From Candidatus Kouleothrix ribensis (GTDB lineage: Bacteria; Chloroflexota; Chloroflexia; Chloroflexales; Roseiflexaceae): DNA of 64,000 nt. Position 1 is the first letter of the stretch. Every line of letters starts with the position of its first letter. Below the pieces are notes generated by a model. The model saw only the letters and a program-made list of their open reading frames with translations, was not told where the DNA came from and ran no database searches. Position numbers and translations under genes: made by a program. Shown one piece after another: positions 55,988 through 63,702 of the stretch. The stretch is taken from NCBI GenBank assembly GCA_016722075.1, contig JADKGW010000001.1, forward strand, positions 868,001-932,000, written 5' to 3'.

Positions 55988-56098
55988 GCCGAACGGATTG
56001 CGCATCAGCCGCCGACGCAGGCGCGCGACAAACACAAACGCTCAAATCGCACCGACATCGCGCGCCGAAGGCGGTCGAGCTGCATGCGCGTGTTAGGT
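55988..56098 (-). other. attC site 67
   Basis: Short site with a GCATCAGCCGCCGACGCAGG arm, attC of the YaaC-pair cassette. Boxes GCCGAAC and GTTAGGT; GTTAGGT matches ACCTAAC at 58369. Confidence 0.86.
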
Positions 56099-56141
56099 GG
56101 CTTAACTGCTTTCGAGATCAAGTGCAGTAGTTTCCCAATAG

Positions 56142-57164
56142 TCACATATTTCTCAGTAAGCCATCGAAGGGATTTAAATTGTCGTCAATTAACCTTAGCT
56201 TGAGTTCCGCTACATCGCCTATATCATCAGACATTTGGAAGTGAATACTCTCAGTACGACAAAGATCGACAGGAAATTCAAGAAAGGAACATTTAACAAG
56301 CACTAATCCTAAAGTGAAAGGATCTATGTTTTCATCGGGCTGGCAAGTACATGAAAGACCTTGGCTACAAAAATGGCTTGTAAGAGAACCAAACTGTATA
56401 ATATTTTCATCACTTATGACAGGTAGTTTCTCAGTTAATAATGCTCGGAATATCAATTCATTAAGCACGGTAAGCGATGCACGTAAGCAAATAAAGGCGG
56501 CGGTCAACCGGAGTAGAATTCTGGCTTGCGAGTCTTCTGGATGTGTCAATGAAGCATCAGCAAGCTTCCTCGGACTACTCATTGGACCAGTGCTTAAAAT
56601 AGTCTTTTCGAGATCGATTACGTACTGGCCAATCTGATGCTCTGGTATAGCCTCGGTCAACAGAGCGGCATTGTGTAGTGCTATATCGAAGGCTGGATGC
56701 TTGTGAAAAGCCTCAACTACCTTTGTAGCAGTAGTGTCGGTAAAAATGTTAACCTCTGCAAATTCTTCTGGTATCTGGTAGTTGAAAATATTATACGGAT
56801 TCACGACATTCGTGTATTGAGGTAACCTCTCCGTCAATGGTTGGATACATGACATGTTCAAATTTAGAATCTGCTTATGTGCGCCGATAAAGAGTGATCT
56901 CTCATCCTGATCGAGAGAAGGCGACCAAGCAAGAGGTGGAAAGCTTTTCTCAATTTCAGTTTTGTCACGATTTACTATTAAGTAGCCTATGAATTGACCT
57001 CCTACTTGACGTGCTGCATAACCAAGATGCGAGCGATCAACACCCGATGATAGGTCGTCAGGGCGTCGATTTAGACCCCAGATAAGTTCTCTTAAACGAT
57101 CGCGATCCTTTGTAGCCCAGACAGATTTACACAACTGATATGTCGACTTTCTAATGTCTGTCAT
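56142..57164 (-). CDS. Hypothetical protein, 340 aa, partner of the YaaC-like gene
   Basis: Unrecognised soluble protein, largely helical in its second half (RILLRLTAAFICLRASLTVLNELIF). It starts MTDIRKSTYQLCKSVWATKDRDRLRELIW-like and has a Cys pair (SCTCQPDE) near residue 280. Its ATG overlaps the stop of the upstream YaaC-like gene by 4 bases (ATGA), so the two are translationally coupled and probably act together. Base composition is lower in GC than the repeats. I cannot say what it does; a defence-type pair is a fair guess from the context. Confidence 0.77.
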   Translation of the reverse strand: MTDIRKSTYQLCKSVWATKDRDRLRELIWGLNRRPDDLSSGVDRSHLGYAARQVGGQFIGYLIVNRDKTEIEKSFPPLAWSPSLDQDERSLFIGAHKQILNLNMSCIQPLTERLPQYTNVVNPYNIFNYQIPEEFAEVNIFTDTTATKVVEAFHKHPAFDIALHNAALLTEAIPEHQIGQYVIDLEKTILSTGPMSSPRKLADASLTHPEDSQARILLRLTAAFICLRASLTVLNELIFRALLTEKLPVISDENIIQFGSLTSHFCSQGLSCTCQPDENIDPFTLGLVLVKCSFLEFPVDLCRTESIHFQMSDDIGDVAELKLRLIDDNLNPFDGLLRNM

Positions 57165-58294
57165 ATCTCACCCCTACTGTGCATATCCTGAATGGTGTCT
57201 TGAATCATTCTCTTTAACTCAGCTTCGGTAAAACTCTTGTTTAGTTCCACAGTACCCTCGCTCGCATTCACAAAGTGCAGCCTCTCCCCATAGATGAAAT
57301 TTAGCACAAGGTGAGGCAGGTATCGCTGGCATATTGAAACAAATTTTTCAATAATACGCTTCTCGCCTGTCTTGTCGCTTCTAACAAATGGATTCCACAA
57401 TTCGGGACGGTATCTTGGAAGAAAACCAAGAGCAAATAGACCCATATGCATAAGTATTATTTGATCAGGGCAAAGAAGTTGAGAGTTTTTGAGATGACTA
57501 ATTTGCAGATATTTCCTTCCTGATATCGAAAATGTGCCTATAGAGGCACCTTTTATCTTAGTATTCAATATCAAATGCGTTGACTTTTTTTGAGGGGCAA
57601 GGTACGCTTTTTTGAAATCTGGTATCAAGTTCAATAGTTCGTCAAGGTTGGGATGCATGCCTAAATCAGAGAAGGCAATTCTTTCAACCGACTTGTCTTG
57701 TGTGAAAACTATCTCAACAGGCAAAGAATAGTAAGTCAGATCTTGGTAGTGATTCCGAAAATCGATAGTGAGATCGGGAATAGAGCCGATAATCTCGCCT
57801 AAAGTCCAAACCGAACCATTTGTGATATTACATCCACGTGAAAAAAGATTGCAGAAAATTTGTAGTGCTCCATCAGTTGGGCTTCTCGGCAACACTTGAA
57901 CATCTGCTATTCGATTTGCATGATTTCTGGGAATTGTCATACCGTGGTTCGCTATTGGCGGCCGAACATTTGTGAGTAGAGCATGTGCTCCAGTGAGAAG
58001 GTTTGCAGCCCCATAGTACTGAAGTAGTGGAGAGATGTCCAGCGGCGCGTCAGCCGCAGCTTTAAAGTACGCTTCACCTTGTCGAATACTCCCTGCGATA
58101 AGTTCAACAGTATCTTCCTCTACGGATGTTGCACCACGACTCTGTAAAAACTTCAGAATATTCGCTGTATATGTAAACTGAGATAGCAATCTCCACTGTT
58201 CTAACTCAGCATTCTCGGTTGTGATGCGCATCACGTTCATAAGACTATCACCAGCATAAAAGTCAAGATTGGAGCGAGAGTTATCGCTCTTCAT
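57161..58294 (-). CDS. YaaC-like protein, 377 aa
   Basis: The helical block IRQGEAYFKAAADAPLDISPLLQYYGAANLLTGAHALLT (residues about 70-108) is the hallmark of the YaaC-like family: helices with L-L-x-Y-Y-G-x-x-N/S. A beta-rich middle and a helical C-terminal segment around PDQIILMHMGLFALGFLPRYRP-like sequence follow, as in YaaC. The start at 58292-58294 (MKSDNSRSN) is preferred; the open frame upstream runs into attC DNA. First gene of an overlapping pair filling a 2.3-kb cassette. YaaC proteins have no known biochemistry. Confidence 0.77.
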   Translation of the reverse strand: MKSDNSRSNLDFYAGDSLMNVMRITTENAELEQWRLLSQFTYTANILKFLQSRGATSVEEDTVELIAGSIRQGEAYFKAAADAPLDISPLLQYYGAANLLTGAHALLTNVRPPIANHGMTIPRNHANRIADVQVLPRSPTDGALQIFCNLFSRGCNITNGSVWTLGEIIGSIPDLTIDFRNHYQDLTYYSLPVEIVFTQDKSVERIAFSDLGMHPNLDELLNLIPDFKKAYLAPQKKSTHLILNTKIKGASIGTFSISGRKYLQISHLKNSQLLCPDQIILMHMGLFALGFLPRYRPELWNPFVRSDKTGEKRIIEKFVSICQRYLPHLVLNFIYGERLHFVNASEGTVELNKSFTEAELKRMIQDTIQDMHSRGEI

Positions 58295-58368
58295 TTGTGC
58301 TATCTTACATTGGAAGGTGAAATCTGTAAATTCCTTGGGAGCAGTACGGCATATCAGGGGAGGTAGCC

Positions 58369-58496
58369 ACCTAACGCGCTGCGCATCAGCCGCGCCGCCG
58401 CGATAGATCGGGACTGCCTTCATCTCCATGATACCACGAACAATCGCGACGATCTCGGTCGCCGGAACGGCGTCGGGCTGCATGCGCTGGTTGGGC
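58369..58496 (-). other. attC site 68
   Basis: Long site closing the gene-less copy 58497-58856. Boxes ACCTAAC and GTTGGGC; loop family I. Confidence 0.9.
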
Positions 58497-58856
58497 GGCA
58501 CCACGCCGGATGGCCGTGCTGACCTGCCAGCCATATGTTGGCGCCCACAGGCGCTGCCTGGGACGGCGTCCGCAGGCGTTCCTTCCCAGCGCTGGTGGCC
58601 GCGACGACGGTCGGATGCCCTTCCTCGTGATGGCGCCCGAGGGCGTTGCCCGCGATTGCGTTCCCACCACGATGGCGGCCGGATGCGTTCAGGGTGATGC
58701 CGTCCGTAGGCGTTCCCGGTGCTAGCCTGTCCAGGCATGGAATGCGTTGCCCGTGATGGCGCGCGGATGCCCGATTCGGGCGCGTTGGCGATCAGGCCGC
58801 GGCAATCACCGGGCTGAATCTGCGCTGGTCGCTCATCCCATGGTTCGCTCGTGCCC

Positions 58857-58982
58857 GCCCAACGCGTGGCGCATCAGCCGCGCCGCCGACTCGATCGGGA
58901 CTGCCGTCATCTCCATGATACTACGGAAAATCGGCACGATCTCGCTCGCCGGAACGGCGTCGGCTGGATGCGCTGGTTGGGC
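58857..58982 (-). other. attC site 69
   Basis: Long site closing the gene-less copy 58983-59341. Boxes GCCCAAC and GTTGGGC; loop family I. Confidence 0.9.
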
Positions 58983-59341
58983 GGCACCACGCCGGAGGGG
59001 CGTGACGACCTGCCGGATGGGATGGCACCCGCAGGCGGTGCCTGGGATGGCGTCCGAGGGCGTTCCTCCGTAACGCGGTTGGGCGCGATGGCGGTCGGAT
59101 GCGTTCCTTTGGCAGAGCGCCCGAGGGCGTTGCTGGCGATTCCGTTCCCACCACGATGGCGGCCGGATGCACTGCCTGGGATGGCGCCCGAGGGCGTTCC
59201 CCGTGATGGCGCGTCCAGGCACAGGATGCGTTCCCCGCGATGGCGTTCGGATGCCTGATTCGCGCGCGTTGGCGGTCGGGCCGCAGCAATCACGGGGTTG
59301 AATCGGGCGTTGGCTTCGCCGCACAGCGGCTACTCGTGCCC

Positions 59342-59467
59342 GCCCAACGCGTGGCGTATCAGCCGCGCCGCCCCAATCGATCGGAATTACCGTCACCGCA
59401 TGATAGCACGAAAAATCGGCACGATCTCGCCCGCCGGAACGGCGTCGGCTGGATGCGCTGGTTGGGC
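59342..59467 (-). other. attC site 70
   Basis: Long site closing the gene-less copy 59468-59825. Boxes GCCCAAC and GTTGGGC; loop family D. Confidence 0.9.
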
Positions 59468-59825
59468 GGCACCACCCCGGAGGGGCGTGACGACCTGCCG
59501 GACGTGCTGGCGCCCGAGGGTGCTCCCCGTGATGGCGTTCGCGGGCGTTCCGCTTCAGCGCAGTTGGACGCGACGACGGTCGGATGCGTGCCCCGTGATG
59601 GCGCCCGAGGGCACTGCCCGCGATTCCGTTCCCACCAGGACGGCGGTCGAATGCGTGCGCTGGGATGCGGCTCGAAGGCGTTCCCGGCGATGACCTGTCC
59701 AGGCACGGGATGCCTTCCCCGTGATGGCGGTCGGATGCCTGATTCGCGCGCGTTGGCGATCAGGCCGCGTCAATCACGGGGTTGAATCATACACTGACCG
59801 TTCATCGCATGGGTTGCTCATGCCC

Positions 59826-59930
59826 GCCCAACGGGTTGGCATTCAGCTGCCGCGAGCGCGCTGCATAGGATTACGTTAAAAAAGCAACGATCTTGCGCGC
59901 GAAGCGGTCTGCTGCAATGCCGGGTTGGGC
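59826..59930 (-). other. attC site 71
   Basis: Short site with ATTCAGCTGCCGCGAGCG arm, attC of the Imm53 cassette. Boxes GCCCAAC and GTTGGGC. Confidence 0.86.
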
Positions 59931-60273
59931 TGCCGAATCGTAGCGGTATGGCGTTTTGATGCGTAAAAAGAGAAGCTCTCTGGTATGGAATGACGCTCAT
60001 TTGTGACAACTCCTGCCGCTGTACGCGAAAGCAGGGCGCGACTGTGAGCGTTCGCTGGTGCTTGCGATGGGCCGTCGGCATGCTGGACGGCGTTTATTCT
60101 GGTCGTAGCGAGCGTTCCATGTCGGCGCGCTCTCATAGGTGTCGTATCTTGGCCGCACATGCGCGTGCGCCTTATTATTCGCGAGCGATCTTTGGGGGAT
60201 GCACTGCGCCCTCAGGTTATGTGATAGCGAGTATATGTATTGAGCGGCGAGCATGGTTTCGTACACTGTTGCA
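59931..60273. other. Downstream part of the Imm53 cassette, no gene seen
   Basis: About 340 bases between attC 71 and the Imm53 stop. Frames on both strands are open in places but look like chance. A toxin remnant could have been here, but I see no recognisable motif. Confidence 0.45.
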
Positions 60274-60576
60274 CTATTCGCCATTTTTGTGCGTGTCGGC
60301 CCAGTCGAGAAATAGCTCGATCATAGCTTCTAATTTCTGTGGGCCTCCGACACCGTGAAATGTATTTTCTGTAACCCAACAACGAATCCAGTCACGCTCA
60401 GGCTCGATATCTTCAATCGGCGAAAAGGGCTGATTTTCAAGATCGGTGCCTTCAAGATTGATAGTCATACTCCAGCCCGGATTGTCTAGCGTTGTAATAC
60501 GAATACCAAATCCATGCTCCCAATCACCATCACAATAGGACTCGTACCACTTCTGTAATCGAGTAAGTGTGTGCAT
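60274..60576 (-). CDS. Imm53-family immunity protein, 100 aa
   Basis: LQKWYESYCDGDWEHGFGIRI at the start, followed by TLDNPGWSMTINLEGTDLEN and CWVTENTFHGVGGPQKLEAMIELFLDWA, matches the Imm53 family of polymorphic-toxin immunity proteins. No cognate toxin is nearby, so it is an orphan that may protect against toxins of competitors. It is alone in its cassette. Confidence 0.87.
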   Translation of the reverse strand: MHTLTRLQKWYESYCDGDWEHGFGIRITTLDNPGWSMTINLEGTDLENQPFSPIEDIEPERDWIRCWVTENTFHGVGGPQKLEAMIELFLDWADTHKNGE

Positions 60577-60711
60577 CGCATCCTCATGTTGTCATACTGG
60601 GAATCATATGCGAGCAACAACGATTCGTTAAATGACCTGCGGACATGTGGGACAACGACCTGATGCTGCTCGCATCGTTCGAGATTAGAAGGATATTGAA
60701 AGCGTAAGGCG

Positions 60712-60814
60712 GCCCAACGAGTTGCGCATCAGCCGCCGCGAGCGCATGATATCACGTTCTAAAATCGCTGCGATCTCGCGCGCGAAGCGGTCGTGCTGCA
60801 TGCGCGTGTTCGGC
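60712..60814 (-). other. attC site 72
   Basis: Short site, attC of the ATPase-TOPRIM cassette. Boxes GCCCAAC and GTTCGGC. Confidence 0.87.
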
Positions 60815-60840
60815 GCGTTCTGACTTGGTTCGCATAGTAA

Positions 60841-62457
60841 TTAGCTTACGAGTTTTCTTATTGGCTCCAGAAGTTTAGAGAGAAGCTCTATTGGTAATGT
60901 TGAACTGATACTCATCTTTGAAAGGATTTCCTCGCAAAGTTGTTTCTTCGTTTTCTCTATTCCACTCGCTTTTATTAGATCATTCTCAATTCTGATTTGC
61001 GATAGTGGATCAGAGCCACAAGCGAAAACTCCCGTGAGGATTTCGATAGGATAATAATACTCGATGCCATTTTTGTCCAAGACAACAATGTTGCTCGGGG
61101 GAATGCCATGCTTGGTAAAGTCGCGTTCGCGTACGGATCGCTTTTGATCTAGTAGTACAAATATTCGTTCGCGATACGGACTCTTCATGAGATCTCCCAA
61201 GCTGTCTTTGATGACATTCAATCGGTCTTTTGTATCGCCTTCTCCTCGGGACAAAACCACCGAAATACGTTTATCTGCAAAATGTAGTTGGAAGATTTTC
61301 TTCAGGTATAAATAGTCGGTATCACCCTCTACAATCACAATGGCTGAAGGTAGAAAGAGTGCTTCGAGATCATTGCCGAGCATGTTGAACTGTAAATCAT
61401 GGAACTGATTTATAGATTGTACTTGCTTGACAGAAACTTGAGTGCCATTTTTAGAAACAACAAAATTGTTAGTCATATTTTTCCGATCTAGGAAAAGATG
61501 AGAATGTGTCGCAATGAAAATATGCGTGACATGGGGAAAGGAAGCCCGCCTTAGTTCGGGGTTGATAAGATATTTGGCAAGCGCTGCTTGTAATCTAGGG
61601 CTTAGGCCAATTTCAGGTTCATCAACAAGAAAAATACTGCAATTCTCATCTAAAAAAGCAGCAACGATCATAAGCAATAGACGTGTTCCAGAGCTTGCTA
61701 CTCCGAGACTTTTACCACCTACATCAACGTAGTATTGGCTAAGTTCATTTTCAGGGTTAACTTGCTTGAGACTGAATTCTTCGCCAAGCATTTCACTGCA
61801 TATTCGCCAGAGAGAATCGCGCTGTGTATTTGTCATGCGGCCAAGTAGTTCAGGCAAGTTAAAATCATTGTTTTCGATATTCTGCCTTTGCCGATAAAGT
61901 TGGGCAACAAACTGCTGGTGACGTTGTCTGTAAAAATTGTCGTTGTAAGCGGCATGGCTAAGAACATCCATTTGATAAAACCGATTGCAGGAAAGGAATG
62001 TAGTCGAAGCACCGAGATCTCTACGCAGCAACTTTAAAACAAGAGATTTTCCAGAGTTATTGGAACCGGATAGTATTGTAGTCATATCGCTTATTCGTGT
62101 TGATATGAATGTCTTGATATCCGGTGAGAAATTGAGATCAATTATCTGGAGGGCGTCATATTGTATACCCTCAGCTGGCAGCATTTGACCCCAGATTTTG
62201 GTAGAAGGAGTTATCCTTCCTTCTTCGGCGGCAGCGTGTAACTCATCTTCAGTATAAGCGACAACAGCTGAGCCTCGATAAAGATAAAAAAACTTCGCAT
62301 CTGTCCAGCGAAATGGGATTGAGTATCCAAAGCCTTGCCACGTTACGTGTGTGTCAGCAGTTATGGTACCTTCTTGAATAAATTGATTAAGTTCTGCCCA
62401 AGTCGCCTCAATCCAATTATCTTCCGGGCTCTGGTAGTACCACTGCCAAAGTTCCAT
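60841..62457 (-). CDS. GYF_2-AAA ATPase-TOPRIM (OLD-like) protein, 538 aa
   Basis: Two N-terminal GYF_2-like repeats: WQWYYQSPEDNWIEATW at residues 4-20 and FFYLYRGSAVVAYTEDELHA at 56-75, each ending in a T-x-V/I-W strand. An SMC/OLD-type ATPase follows: Walker A GSNNSGKS (131-138), signature ASSGTRLL (254-261), Walker B FLVDEPEIGLS (276-286) and ATHSH (316-320). Then comes a TOPRIM domain with VEGDTDYLYL (E377) and LLDQKRSVRE (D437). OLD-family nucleases cut DNA in phage defence (Gabija, retron-linked and others); the GYF_2 front is unusual. The ATG at 62455-62457 has GGAG six bases upstream and is preferred to an upstream start at 62595 that would read through attC-proximal DNA. Confidence 0.87.
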   Translation of the reverse strand: MELWQWYYQSPEDNWIEATWAELNQFIQEGTITADTHVTWQGFGYSIPFRWTDAKFFYLYRGSAVVAYTEDELHAAAEEGRITPSTKIWGQMLPAEGIQYDALQIIDLNFSPDIKTFISTRISDMTTILSGSNNSGKSLVLKLLRRDLGASTTFLSCNRFYQMDVLSHAAYNDNFYRQRHQQFVAQLYRQRQNIENNDFNLPELLGRMTNTQRDSLWRICSEMLGEEFSLKQVNPENELSQYYVDVGGKSLGVASSGTRLLLMIVAAFLDENCSIFLVDEPEIGLSPRLQAALAKYLINPELRRASFPHVTHIFIATHSHLFLDRKNMTNNFVVSKNGTQVSVKQVQSINQFHDLQFNMLGNDLEALFLPSAIVIVEGDTDYLYLKKIFQLHFADKRISVVLSRGEGDTKDRLNVIKDSLGDLMKSPYRERIFVLLDQKRSVRERDFTKHGIPPSNIVVLDKNGIEYYYPIEILTGVFACGSDPLSQIRIENDLIKASGIEKTKKQLCEEILSKMSISSTLPIELLSKLLEPIRKLVS

Positions 62458-62579
62458 GTAATTCTCCAAGTTAACTGAACGGCTCTCAAACAGCCCAGGA
62501 TCGGAACGCCTCATAATCATAGCACGTCTATGATTAAATAGTGGCTGTGATCTTGGGTTCGGGAAGGCATACCATAAGC

Positions 62580-62703
62580 GCCGAACGACTAGCATTCAGC
62601 CGCGCCGCGCGATAGACCGGGAATGCGTTCCCCACCATTGTACCATACAAAATCGGCCCGATTCCGCCGCCGGAACGGCGTCGGCTGCAATGCGTGGTTG
62701 GGC
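62580..62703 (-). other. attC site 73
   Basis: Long site with AGCATTCAGCCGCGCCGC arm, attC of the GNAT cassette. Boxes GCCGAAC and GTTGGGC; loop family T, shared with attC 59. Confidence 0.87.
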
Positions 62704-62718
62704 CGCAGGGCGAATGGC

Positions 62719-62852
62719 GTAAGCGTTCAGGGGGGATAAAAAGAGCGTCATAATGCGGTTGTTCACAGCCGAATTAGGCTTGGAATGACACTGGCGTATG
62801 AGCGATTCGGCACTACAATGCAGTAGCACGTTCGCACCCCCTGAACGGATAC
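62719..62852. mobile_element. IS66-type MITE, copy 7
   Basis: 134 bases, ends GTAAGCGTTCAGGGGGG and inverted GTATCCGTTCAGGGGGTG. The 9-base duplication GCGAATGGC flanks it (62710-62718 and 62853-62861). It starts 15 bases from attC 73. Its GTAAGC end is closest to true IS66 termini. Confidence 0.87.
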
Positions 62853-62975
62853 GCGAATGGCTAGAGCGGTCTGTTTGCGATGAGGAAGCAGGAAAAGACC
62901 GCTGCATTGTCCGCTCATGGCGGCTGTTCCTGTCCTCTGCCCATCGCGTGTCCAGCCTATGGTGTCTTAGCGTGG

Positions 62976-63452
62976 TCACGCATTCCGCACTTGGAGCACG
63001 TATACTGGCTCGCCATCTTGTGCTTCGCCCGTTGGATGAAAGCCGACACGCGTGTATACCAATTGGGCGCGGTGGTTTTCTGGGTGAACCGTCAGCTTGA
63101 TCTGCTGACAGTCCGGATTGCAAGCCGTGACCAAGGTAATCAACTGCTGGAGTGCCCGCGTACCATAGCCCTTCCCTTGGTGGATATAATCGATGAAGAA
63201 GTGATAGATCCAGTAGCATGCGCGGCTGTTCCGTGTGTAGGCGAGTTCGACGAAGCCAACCAGCGCGCGATCAGCATAGATCGCGTAGGGCTCCCAAACG
63301 AGCCCACCGGGACGAATGAAGGCTTTGGCTAACGCGATTGCGGCAATGGGAACATAGTCAGCAATAAGACGTTGCTGATCTGGATGTACCGTCAATTGAA
63401 GCGTCGCGCGCCAGTTGGCTTCTGAGACAGTACAGAGCGAAATACTGGTCAT
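62976..63452 (-). CDS. GNAT family N-acetyltransferase, 158 aa
   Basis: TVSEANWRATLQLTVHPDQQRLIADYV at the start, LVGFVELAYTRNSRACYWIYHFFID (beta 4), then YIHQGKGYGTRALQQLI with the Q-G-K-G-Y-G acetyl-CoA pyrophosphate loop, and IKLTVHPENHRAQLVYTRVGF at the end. The pattern is nearest to spermidine N-acetyltransferase-like GNATs; the acceptor is uncertain. Start at 63450-63452 (MTSISLCT); a longer frame to 63497 is less likely. Confidence 0.88.
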   Translation of the reverse strand: MTSISLCTVSEANWRATLQLTVHPDQQRLIADYVPIAAIALAKAFIRPGGLVWEPYAIYADRALVGFVELAYTRNSRACYWIYHFFIDYIHQGKGYGTRALQQLITLVTACNPDCQQIKLTVHPENHRAQLVYTRVGFHPTGEAQDGEPVYVLQVRNA

Positions 63453-63577
63453 CGCTGGCTTGCTTTCTGGGAGGGATTTTCTGGCAAGAAGCACCATACA
63501 GGCACAACAAAGGCATGCGCGATCGGCATGGTGATGGCTAGGTGGTGCTTGGGCATGGTACAGCGCTAATGCTGCGG

Positions 63578-63702
63578 CCCAACGCGTGGCGCATCAGCCG
63601 CGCCGCACCATATAGATCGCAATCGCATTATACCTGAAACAGCTGCCAAAATCGCGCCGATCGTGCCGCCGGAACGGCGTCGGCTGGATGCGCTGGTTGG
63701 GC
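63578..63702 (-). other. attC site 74
   Basis: Long site closing the gene-less copy that runs off the window. Boxes GCCCAAC and GTTGGGC; loop family P, as in attC 28. Confidence 0.9.

Larger units (their letters stand above)
58497..59825 (-). repeat. Run of three gene-less cassettes
   Basis: Bodies at 58497-58856, 58983-59341 and 59468-59825, separated by attC 69 and 70. The first is nearly identical to 32369-32726, with a 2-base insertion (CCATATGTTGG). Confidence 0.9.
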
